Source of the DNA: Cardinium hertigii_C
Lineage (GTDB): Bacteria > Bacteroidota > Bacteroidia > Cytophagales > Amoebophilaceae
Length of the DNA stretch: 64,000 nucleotides
Direction of reading: 5' to 3'
Assembly (NCBI RefSeq): GCF_050864855.1
Contig: NZ_JBOZWW010000056.1
Span: 1-64,000 of the forward strand
The first letter of the stretch is position 1; each line of letters begins with the position of its first letter. The position numbers were made by a program, and so were the translations under genes. The notes beneath the pieces were generated by a model, which was not told the DNA's origin, ran no database searches, and worked only from the letters and a program-made list of their open reading frames with translations. Positions 24,913-33,707 of this stretch are shown piece by piece.

Positions 24913-27900
24913 ATGATTTACTTAAACATGCCTATTGCAATAGTAGGGGCTTTTTTGGGATTAACCTTAGTAGTAGGTATTTACTTTAGTAGAAAAGAAA
25001 CTTCACTACAGGGACACGCTGTAGGAAATAAAGAATTTTCTACAGCTAGTTTAGTGGCTACGGTATTGGCTACTGGATTTGGTGCAGGAGGATTGATTCG
25101 TAATGTGCAAGAGTACTATAATCAGGGTTTATATTGGATGCTTAAGGTCATTGGAGGCGTTTCCTTAGGTTACTGTGTAACAGCTTGGTTAGCGTTACGT
25201 ATGGGACCATTTATGCGACATCTATCTCTAGCGGATAGCATAGGACGTATCTATGGAAAGCTCCCTAGATTCGTTGTTAGTATCTCTACTATTTGTTATT
25301 GTATTGTTACAATTACTGCGCAACTTGTTGCAATATCTAAGGGTATTAGTATATGTATAGGCTCGGATAATGCTGAAATTATTACGGTATTTTCAGCTTT
25401 AATTCTTATTTTCTATTCTTCTTTTGGAGGTATTCGTGCAGTTACCTATACTGATGTAATGCAATTTACCACATTTGCAATCATTATTCCGCTTTTGGCC
25501 TGGTTTATGTTCGTAAAATCAGGAAAATCAATAGTAGAAATGATTCCTATTTGGCAAAGTCAATCTAAATTTCAGTTCAAAAACCTGTTCCATCTTGATG
25601 CTAAACTGATAAATATTTTGTTCATCCTATTAGGTTCTTTAACTATTTCAAACCCTACAACAATACAAAGGATTTATATGGCTTCTAATTCTATTCAAGC
25701 CAGTAAGGTGTTTTTTTATTCTGGTATTTTTCGCATTATTATAACAATCTTTATAATTCTAGTAAGTCTTTTTGTTTTCATAGATGCGCCAGAATTACCT
25801 GTAGCAAATATTTGGAATTACATTATGAATAGTATTCCTCCTATGTTTAAAGGCTGTCTTGGTATTAGCATGATAGCCATGGCTATGTCTACAGCTGATT
25901 CTTATTTAAACATTTGCTCAGTTACGATTAGCCATGATATAGTAGAAGTTATACGAGGAGTAAAAAAAGCTACTTCGTCTTATCAACTTCGATTGCTTAG
26001 AATATCCAGTGTAATAGTAGGCTTATTGTCTATGTTGTTAGCTTTCTCTTGTCGAGATTTATTAGCATTACTCAAATTAGCTCTTAATGTTAGAACACCC
26101 ATAACAGATGCTCCTCTCATACTGGCTATTTTTGGGTTTCGTGGTACCGCTCGTACTGCTTTGATTGGTATGTTTACAGGTACGTTATCTATTTTAGCTT
26201 GGAACAAATGGATTGCTCCAACAACTGACATACACGGCGCTTTCCCTTGTATGCTAGCCAATGGCTTGGCGATGCTAGCAGCCCACTATTTACTGAAGCA
26301 GCCTGAAAGTGCAGGTTGGGTTGGACCAGATCACCGGTTTAAACAAATGGAACAAGAAAATGCCCGTAAGCGGGCCGACCGAAAAGAAGCGATTAGAAAT
26401 GGTTGGAAAAATAAAAAACTAAGCTTAACCAATCTAAAACCGAGCCATGCTACAATAGCATATATAGGATTTTATTTTTTCATTACTGGCTTGCTATATT
26501 ATTTTACAACGGGTATTACAAATCATTTTTATTGGTTTGTATTTCACCTGATTGGATCAGCTTGTTGTTTGGGCTATCCATTTTTCTATGCTATTTCGAA
26601 AAAAGTAAGAGCCCTTCCAAATTGGTTTATTAGCCTATTTTGGCTAATAGCTTTATCGGTTTATATACCCTTAAATGTACTTTGGAACTGGTCGCATTTG
26701 GTAGAGCCCTACTTTAACCTTTCCTTGTCTTTAGCCCACCTTGCTGTAAGTTTATGGGTATTGCCGCTCTATATTGGTATAACTGCTATATCCGTTACCC
26801 TATTGCTATCCATATATCCCATCTATAGTGGATTTCCCCATCCAGTATTATGCTCCTTATTGCCACTACTTCTAGCAGGTCTATTCCTATTTACCATTAT
26901 TATTTGTTTGAAAATAAATATAAAAAATCTTATCAGACAAAATATTTATCTAAAAGATCAAAAAAAGATTAGCGAATCACAAAAAATAAAAGCCTCCCTC
27001 TATGAGGCAGCTATGATTCCTTCTACGCATGCTGCGCCTTCTAAAAGGTATGGATCCATTTTAGCCCAAGTAGTACGTAAAGTAGAAGAATCTATTTCCT
27101 TTTTAGACAAGGACACGCCACTTTATAAAGAAGATTTTCAGACTATTATCCATAAATTTTATGACTGGATAGCTTATTTTAATAAAAGAGAAAAAGCGAA
27201 AGACCATACACTATTGCAAACTACTAAAATTACCTTAGCTAAACTGATTCGTCAAGTAGAGGTCAACCTATCCCAGGAGATCGATCATCCACCTAAGTTG
27301 CTGGTAGAAGACATAAGACCGCCTAATAATGGATTAAGTACCAGTATAGTATGTGATATCCATCAAGTAACCTACGCATTGGTGAAAATTATTTCACGAA
27401 TGGGTAAGTTAACCGAAACCATTCCACCGATTGTTAAAGTAACACTCCATCCTACTGCTTTGCAGTTTAAACAAGCTGATGGTATTGGAAACAGTGGTCC
27501 TGTATATATCGATTTCCAAGCTATTGCGCTAATAATTAGTCTGGCTACTGCTGATGCTCATCATCTGCCTAAGGTAAAAGCGTGCTATCATGAAATAGAT
27601 GGCATAGGTCCTAAAGGAGTGCAAGAGGCTTCACCATCTATAGATCTGGAGCAAGATACTCTATCCAGTGTAGTACGTGCCCATTATGGTTACCTAGAAA
27701 CTTCTTTTGACCAAAAACAGTCTGCTATGCTTATGATATTGCCTATAGATGTTAGCGATATTCTGCATAACATGACTGCTAGATTGCCTATAGATTCTTT
27801 AACGACAGAAGCCCCTATTACCCCTAAGGAGCAAGCGGATTCGATGATGAAGCTGATGCAATTCCATGACCATGTGTGTAAAGCATCGTGTGAAACAGAT

Positions 27901-28473
27901 CCTATTGATGTAAAGATTATTTCAGGTATACTTCTATTGCTTAGGAAGCACTTTGGATTTAAGCGCCATATCTCTGGACAATTGTTTTATGTACGGATAG
28001 TAGGGATTGCCCAACTGGTAGTAGATTGGGCATTTCACTCCCCTAAGGTGGTCTATGCTGCTTTGCTCTATGGATTGGTACGTCGTACCTGTTTGCCGCT
28101 TTCTTATATCAAGGAACATTATAACTTAGGCGTCTATGCTTTTGTATCCAATGTAATAAAAATAGACAAACGAGAAGAATTAGACCATCCCTCTTTGCTG
28201 TATGTGCAGAATAGACTGGCACAAGCCATTAAAGAAGAACATTTACAGCTTTCTGTACTGTTTATAAAACTGGCCGAACGGCTGTATGATTTACGTCATG
28301 CAGCTGGATACATTCATCTATCAGAAGTGAAGCATATCGCGCAAGAAACACTGAATATAGATGTGCAGATCGCCAATACATATCTGGACCCAGCAATAGG
28401 ACAAGCATTAGAAGAGGCTGCTAAAGAGGCATTAGAGCTGTGTATCCCAATCGAAAAAGACCAACATAGTTAG
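24913..28473 (+). CDS. Na+/solute symporter fused to kinase-like and RelA/SpoT HD-like domains (copy 1)
   Basis: A protein of about 1186 aa. Residues 1-470 form a sodium:solute symporter (SSS/LeuT fold, about 13 helices), with GGIRAVTYTDVMQF and AMAMSTADSYLNICS, the Na-site region of PutP-like carriers. Residues about 510-680 add five or six more helices. A linker and helical region (about 690-790) then lead to a domain shaped like a histidine-kinase C-terminus (DIHQVTYALVKI, then VVRAHYGYLET, then LMILPI) but lacking a clear H-box, N-box or G-boxes. The last 190 residues resemble the HD hydrolase domain of RelA/SpoT (YAALLYGLVRRT, FVSNVIKIDKRE, LFIKLAERLYDLRHA), with the metal-binding HD replaced by YG. 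It looks like a transporter-type receptor with degenerate signalling output. The start at 24913 is set by the paralogue. Confidence 0.75.
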   Translation: MIYLNMPIAIVGAFLGLTLVVGIYFSRKETSLQGHAVGNKEFSTASLVATVLATGFGAGGLIRNVQEYYNQGLYWMLKVIGGVSLGYCVTAWLALRMGPFMRHLSLADSIGRIYGKLPRFVVSISTICYCIVTITAQLVAISKGISICIGSDNAEIITVFSALILIFYSSFGGIRAVTYTDVMQFTTFAIIIPLLAWFMFVKSGKSIVEMIPIWQSQSKFQFKNLFHLDAKLINILFILLGSLTISNPTTIQRIYMASNSIQASKVFFYSGIFRIIITIFIILVSLFVFIDAPELPVANIWNYIMNSIPPMFKGCLGISMIAMAMSTADSYLNICSVTISHDIVEVIRGVKKATSSYQLRLLRISSVIVGLLSMLLAFSCRDLLALLKLALNVRTPITDAPLILAIFGFRGTARTALIGMFTGTLSILAWNKWIAPTTDIHGAFPCMLANGLAMLAAHYLLKQPESAGWVGPDHRFKQMEQENARKRADRKEAIRNGWKNKKLSLTNLKPSHATIAYIGFYFFITGLLYYFTTGITNHFYWFVFHLIGSACCLGYPFFYAISKKVRALPNWFISLFWLIALSVYIPLNVLWNWSHLVEPYFNLSLSLAHLAVSLWVLPLYIGITAISVTLLLSIYPIYSGFPHPVLCSLLPLLLAGLFLFTIIICLKINIKNLIRQNIYLKDQKKISESQKIKASLYEAAMIPSTHAAPSKRYGSILAQVVRKVEESISFLDKDTPLYKEDFQTIIHKFYDWIAYFNKREKAKDHTLLQTTKITLAKLIRQVEVNLSQEIDHPPKLLVEDIRPPNNGLSTSIVCDIHQVTYALVKIISRMGKLTETIPPIVKVTLHPTALQFKQADGIGNSGPVYIDFQAIALIISLATADAHHLPKVKACYHEIDGIGPKGVQEASPSIDLEQDTLSSVVRAHYGYLETSFDQKQSAMLMILPIDVSDILHNMTARLPIDSLTTEAPITPKEQADSMMKLMQFHDHVCKASCETDPIDVKIISGILLLLRKHFGFKRHISGQLFYVRIVGIAQLVVDWAFHSPKVVYAALLYGLVRRTCLPLSYIKEHYNLGVYAFVSNVIKIDKREELDHPSLLYVQNRLAQAIKEEHLQLSVLFIKLAERLYDLRHAAGYIHLSEVKHIAQETLNIDVQIANTYLDPAIGQALEEAAKEALELCIPIEKDQHS

Positions 28474-28675
28474 AGGCTGCATGCGGATCCAATGGATATC
28501 CGTTTTATTTACCCTGCAAGAACGATCGCCTTAAACGACACAAAGTCTGATTTACCACTCTTTTAATATACCCCGATAGCTCTATTTTTATTTGGTTTTT
28601 TTAACCAAAATTTGTATTATTCAAGTTCATAGGTTCTCTATACTGTTTTCTATACCTTTTTTAACTTATTGATTT

Positions 28676-31600
28676 ATGATTTACTTAAATATGGCTATAG
28701 CAATAGTAACGGCTTTTTTATTGTTAACACTAGTGGTAGGCATTTACTTTAGTAGAAAAAAAACCACTTTCCGAGAATATGCGGTGGGGAATAAACAATT
28801 TTCTACGGCTACTTTGGTGGCTACGGTGTTGGCTACTACTTATAGTGGAGGAGGATTGGTACGTAACATAGAATGCGTTTATGATCTTGGGTTATTTTGG
28901 ATAACGATGCTAACTTTAGATTGTTTTGGTAGCTGGGTTATAAGTAAGTTCGCATTACGTATGGGTCCATTTATGCAACACCTTTCTATCCCAGAAACAA
29001 TAGGTAGTATTTATGGTACCTATCCCAAGATTGTTACTGCTGTGTTTAGTATTTTGCATTCTACCGTTATGATAACTATGCAAATTATTGCAATATCCAA
29101 GGCTCTTTCAATGTGTCTGGGAGTGACTGACCTCTATCTACTAACTATTTTTTCCACTTTACTGCTTATTTTTTATTCTACTTTTGGCGGTGTTCGTGCC
29201 GTTACTTATACAGATGTATTACAGTTTATAACTTTTGCCATTATTATTCCCCTTTTAACCTGGTTTATGTTTATAAAAGTAGGCAAACCAGTTTCAGAAA
29301 TTATTCCTATGCTACAAAGTCAAACTAAGTTTCAATTTAGAAACTTAGTTGGCTTTAACACCCAGCTGATAAGTCTGTTCCTACTACTTATAACTGGTTT
29401 AATTCCGTATGGGAGTCCTGGACTTATGCAACGGATCTATATGGCTTCTGGACCCATTCAGGCTCAAAAAGTTTTTGCATATACAATGTTTTTTGATTTT
29501 ATTATAGGGTCTTTTATTATTCTAACTAGTCTATTTATTGTTGCAGAAGCACCAGATTTACCTATAACAGAAATTTGGGGATATATTATAGCTCATATCC
29601 CACCTGTCTTTAAAGGATTTCTTGCTATTAGTTTGCTGGCTATGGCGATGTCTACAGCAGACTCTCAATTAAATGCTTGTTCTGTTATATTTAGTAATGA
29701 TATACTGCAAGCTATACAAAACAAAACAAAAATATCTGACGCTTATAAACTTAGAATAGCAAGGTGTACCACTTTAGTGGTCGGGCTATTAGCCATGCTA
29801 ATAGGATTTAAATATAGAAATTTATTAACATTACTCTATTTGGCTATCGATTGCAGTGTACCTATTATAGCACCCCCTTTTATTTTGGCTGTTTTAGGGT
29901 TTCGAGGAACTTCTCGTACTGCTTTAATCGGTATGACTACAGGTATGCTAACTATCTTAACCTGGAATAAATGGGTGGAGCCTGAAACAAAAATGGATGG
30001 TGCCTTTATTGCTATGCTGGCCAATGGCCTTGCTATGCTAGGAGCCCACTATTTTCTGAAACAGCCGGATGGTACCGGTTGGACCAAACCTGATAATACT
30101 TTTAGACAAATCCAACAAGAAAATGCCCGTAAGCGCACGGAGCAAAAAGAAGCCATACAAAATGCTTGGAGCAATAGAAAAGATACTTTATCTAAACTGA
30201 TACCCAATGACCTTACCCTATATTTAATAGGACTTTATACAATCAGTACCGCCATTCTAAGTTATTGGTTTATTAAACCAGATTGCATCGATTGTGCCAT
30301 AATCCAAGTGGTTGTAGGTGCCTTTTTTATAGTTTCTAAAGCTTTCTTGGGCAAAATAGTTCCCAACTGGTTGATTAACCTAGTTGCACTCATAACCTTA
30401 GCGGTTTACCTACCCTTAAAACTGATTGAGAACTGGTGGGATATGGTAGATCCCATCTTTAGTCTAGCTTTATCTTTGACCCATTGTGCGGTAATTTTAT
30501 GGATATTGCCGCTCCATCTGGCTATAGGGGTAGTAGTCACTACATTTTTAGGGGGCCTTATTGCATTTGGGGGGTCTTTTGCCCTATTCGCTTCCCTATG
30601 GCCACTATTCCTAGCCGGCTTATGTATCTTTGCCATTATGATCTTTTTTAAAACCAAAATAAATAAGCTTACCAGACAAAATATCTATCTAAAAGACCAA
30701 GAAAAGATTAGAGCCTCGCAACAGCTAAAAGCATCCCTCTATGAGGCGGCTTTGGTTCCCTCTACGCGTGCTACTGCTCCTAAAAGGTATGGATCGATTT
30801 TAGCCCAAGTAGTGCGTAAAATAGAAGAATCTATTTCCTTTCTAGACAACCATACACCCCTTTATAAAGAAGACTTTCAAACCATTATCCATAAGTTTTA
30901 CGATTGGATTTCCTATTTTAACAGCAGAGAAATGGCCAAAGCACATGCACTATTGCAACCTACTAAAATTACTTTAGATAAGCTGATGCGTAAAGTAGAG
31001 GTTACTTTGTCTCAGGAGATAGAACATCCACCCAAACTACTGGTAAAAAAAATAAGAGCGCCCAATAACCCATTGGGTACCGATATAGTATGTGATATCC
31101 ATCAAGTAACCTACGCATTGGTTAAAATTATTTTACGAATGGGTAAGTTAACCGAAACGATTCCACCGATTGTTAAAGTAACACTCCATCCTACTGCTTT
31201 GCAGTTTAAACAAGCTGATGGTATTGGAAACAGTGGTCCTGTATATATCGATTTTCAAGCTATTGCACTAGTAATCAGCTCTTCTACTGTCGATTATAAT
31301 GCCCTGCCTAAGGTAAAAGCGTGCTACCATGAAATAGATTGTATGGATCTTAAAGAAGAAAAAGAGGCGCCACCATCGATAGATTTAGAACAGGATACCC
31401 TATTTAGTGTCGTCCGTGCCCATTATGGTTACCTAGAAACTTCTTTTGACCAAAAACAGTCTGCTATGCTTATGGTATTGCCTATAGATGTTAGCGATAT
31501 TCTGCATAACATGACTGCTAGATTGCCTATAGATTCTTTAACGACAGAAGCCCCTATTACCCCTAAGGAGCAAGCGGATTCGATGATGAAGCTGATGCAA

Positions 31601-32212
31601 TTCCATGACCATGTCTGTAAAGCGTCGTGTGAAACAGATCCTATTGATGTAAAGATTATTTCAGGTATACTTCTATTGCTCAGGAAGCACTTTGGATTTA
31701 AGCGCCATATCTCTGGACAATTGTTTTATGTACGGATAGTAGGGATTGCCCAACTGGTAGTAGATTGGGCATTTCACTCCCCTAAGGTGGTCTATGCTGC
31801 TTTGCTCTACGGATTGGTACGCCGTACCTGTTTGCCGCTTTCTTATATCAAGGAACATTATAACTTAGGCGTCTATGCTTTTGTATCCAATGTAATAAAA
31901 ATAGACAAACGAGAAGAATTAGACCATCCCTCTTTGCTGTATGTGCAGAATAGACTGGCACAAGCCATTAAAGAAGAACATTTACAGCTTTCTGTACTGT
32001 TTATAAAACTGGCTGAACGGCTGTATGATTTACGTCATGCAGCTGGATACATTCATCTATCAGAAGTGAAGCATATGGCGCAAGAAACACTGAATATAGA
32101 TGTACAGATCGCCAATACATATCTGGACCCATCAATAGGACAAGCATTAGAAGAGGCTGCTAAAGCCGCATTGGAGCTGTGTACCCTTTCCGAAAATGAC
32201 CAACATAGTTAA
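28676..32212 (+). CDS. Na+/solute symporter fused to kinase-like and RelA/SpoT HD-like domains (copy 2)
   Basis: 1178 aa, with the same architecture as the gene 200 bp upstream: symporter (about 1-470, with AMAMSTADSQLNACS), extra helices (about 505-680), degenerate kinase-like region, and a degenerate Rel-type HD domain ending in LDPSIGQALEEAA. The N-terminal transporter halves are clearly diverged (different putative substrate-lining helices), while the last 740 bp of the two genes are almost identical. The design fits two receptors with different inputs and one common output. The start ATG at 28676 follows an in-frame TGA by one codon, so it cannot be earlier. The upstream block is shared with copy 1. 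Confidence 0.75.
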   Translation: MIYLNMAIAIVTAFLLLTLVVGIYFSRKKTTFREYAVGNKQFSTATLVATVLATTYSGGGLVRNIECVYDLGLFWITMLTLDCFGSWVISKFALRMGPFMQHLSIPETIGSIYGTYPKIVTAVFSILHSTVMITMQIIAISKALSMCLGVTDLYLLTIFSTLLLIFYSTFGGVRAVTYTDVLQFITFAIIIPLLTWFMFIKVGKPVSEIIPMLQSQTKFQFRNLVGFNTQLISLFLLLITGLIPYGSPGLMQRIYMASGPIQAQKVFAYTMFFDFIIGSFIILTSLFIVAEAPDLPITEIWGYIIAHIPPVFKGFLAISLLAMAMSTADSQLNACSVIFSNDILQAIQNKTKISDAYKLRIARCTTLVVGLLAMLIGFKYRNLLTLLYLAIDCSVPIIAPPFILAVLGFRGTSRTALIGMTTGMLTILTWNKWVEPETKMDGAFIAMLANGLAMLGAHYFLKQPDGTGWTKPDNTFRQIQQENARKRTEQKEAIQNAWSNRKDTLSKLIPNDLTLYLIGLYTISTAILSYWFIKPDCIDCAIIQVVVGAFFIVSKAFLGKIVPNWLINLVALITLAVYLPLKLIENWWDMVDPIFSLALSLTHCAVILWILPLHLAIGVVVTTFLGGLIAFGGSFALFASLWPLFLAGLCIFAIMIFFKTKINKLTRQNIYLKDQEKIRASQQLKASLYEAALVPSTRATAPKRYGSILAQVVRKIEESISFLDNHTPLYKEDFQTIIHKFYDWISYFNSREMAKAHALLQPTKITLDKLMRKVEVTLSQEIEHPPKLLVKKIRAPNNPLGTDIVCDIHQVTYALVKIILRMGKLTETIPPIVKVTLHPTALQFKQADGIGNSGPVYIDFQAIALVISSSTVDYNALPKVKACYHEIDCMDLKEEKEAPPSIDLEQDTLFSVVRAHYGYLETSFDQKQSAMLMVLPIDVSDILHNMTARLPIDSLTTEAPITPKEQADSMMKLMQFHDHVCKASCETDPIDVKIISGILLLLRKHFGFKRHISGQLFYVRIVGIAQLVVDWAFHSPKVVYAALLYGLVRRTCLPLSYIKEHYNLGVYAFVSNVIKIDKREELDHPSLLYVQNRLAQAIKEEHLQLSVLFIKLAERLYDLRHAAGYIHLSEVKHMAQETLNIDVQIANTYLDPSIGQALEEAAKAALELCTLSENDQHS

Positions 32213-32231
32213 AGCAGAACAATAAGTTGGT

Positions 32232-33707
32232 TTACAACTCAACTACTTTTGCATCGCCTAAAATTTCTTGAGCAATTTTTGCTTCAAAAAAAGGATATTT
32301 TACCCCTTTGATCTCTTCATAATATTGATGGCCTTTCCCTGCTATTAAAATCAGATCGTTTGCCTGCGCCAGTAAACAAGCTGTTTTAATGGCCATTGCT
32401 CTATTTAAGATATGAAGCACTTTCGACAAGGCTACTTTAGGTACACCTTGTTGCATCGCATTGATAATTTCTTGTGGATCTTCTTCTCTTGGATTATCAC
32501 TGGTAAATATAGCGATATCACTATTTTGAGATAGAATCTTTCCAATCATTGCCCGTTTTTGTTGGTCACGATTGCCTCCACATCCCATAACCGCAATAAG
32601 CCTGCTGCCAGCAGGGCGGATGGCATGCAAGGTATCCATTACCTTTTGAAGGGCATCTGGCGTATGGGCATAGTCTATTATAACTTGTTGTGATTTTCTA
32701 TGGTGCACCCGGTTCATTCTTCCTACAATAGGGGGAATCGCCGAAAGTGCTACCAAACATTCTTGACTACTTAACCCCAATAACTGAGCGGTACCATAAG
32801 CAGCCAACAGATTACTGCCATTAAAGGCACCCAGCAGTTGAAACCATATCGATTGATGGGCTAAGTTCAACTCCAACCCATCTAAAGTATTGGTCACTAT
32901 TTTTGCTCTAAAATCAGCAACGTCTTGAAGTGAAAAAGTAAACTTTTGAGCCTTACAGTTCTGAAGCAGTATTGGACTGTGTTTGTCTTGCTGGTTCATA
33001 AGGGCAAAAGCAGTAGAAGGCAAATGGTCAAATAGTTTTTTTTTAGCCTGAATATATTGGGAAAAGTTAAGGTGATAGTCCAAATGTTCATGGGTAATAT
33101 TGGTAAAAATAGCACCTGTAAAATGGAGGCCTGCCAACCTTTCTTGCACTATGGCATGTGAACTGGCTTCCATAAAACAATATTGGCAACCCGATGCGAC
33201 CATAAGATGTAAGAATGACTGTAATTGCAAAGGATCTGGCGTGGTATGACTAGCAGGATAGGTTTCATCTAAAATTTTATTGTATATGGTAGAAAACATA
33301 CCAGCTTTATAGCCCATTTTCCGAACCATATGATACAATAAGTGTACAATAGTAGTTTTACCATTTGTACCAGTAACTGCTACCAAAGTTAGTTTTTTAC
33401 TAGGCTGTTGATAAAAATTAGCAGCGATGATCCCCAGTGCTTTAGCGGTAGAAGAAACTACTATATAGGTTATATGTTCCTGAATGGACTCAGGCAGCCA
33501 TTCGCATACAATAACGCTACTACCTGCTGCTATGGCCATTGATATATAGCTATGTCCATCCAATTGGCTACCATTTATAGCAATAAAACAAGAATGGGGT
33601 ACTGCTTTACGGCTATCAAAACAAATACTTTCTACAGATAGATCGGCTGAACCGCATATTTTTTTTACAGAAATGCCCACTAGAAGCTGTTGAAGATGGT
33701 GCATCAT
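32232..33707 (-). CDS. murE: UDP-MurNAc-tripeptide synthetase
   Basis: A 491-aa Mur ligase adding the third residue of the peptidoglycan stem peptide. The ATP site is GTNGKTT near residue 116. The carbamylated-Lys region (QAKKKLFD) and the central HTPDAL motif are present. The DNPR motif in TSDNPREEDP, which contacts meso-diaminopimelate in MurE enzymes, predicts DAP rather than Lys. It shares one base with the upstream ftsI stop, so the two are translationally coupled. This is part of a shrunken division/cell-wall cluster. Confidence 0.95.
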   Translation of the reverse strand: MMHHLQQLLVGISVKKICGSADLSVESICFDSRKAVPHSCFIAINGSQLDGHSYISMAIAAGSSVIVCEWLPESIQEHITYIVVSSTAKALGIIAANFYQQPSKKLTLVAVTGTNGKTTIVHLLYHMVRKMGYKAGMFSTIYNKILDETYPASHTTPDPLQLQSFLHLMVASGCQYCFMEASSHAIVQERLAGLHFTGAIFTNITHEHLDYHLNFSQYIQAKKKLFDHLPSTAFALMNQQDKHSPILLQNCKAQKFTFSLQDVADFRAKIVTNTLDGLELNLAHQSIWFQLLGAFNGSNLLAAYGTAQLLGLSSQECLVALSAIPPIVGRMNRVHHRKSQQVIIDYAHTPDALQKVMDTLHAIRPAGSRLIAVMGCGGNRDQQKRAMIGKILSQNSDIAIFTSDNPREEDPQEIINAMQQGVPKVALSKVLHILNRAMAIKTACLLAQANDLILIAGKGHQYYEEIKGVKYPFFEAKIAQEILGDAKVVEL

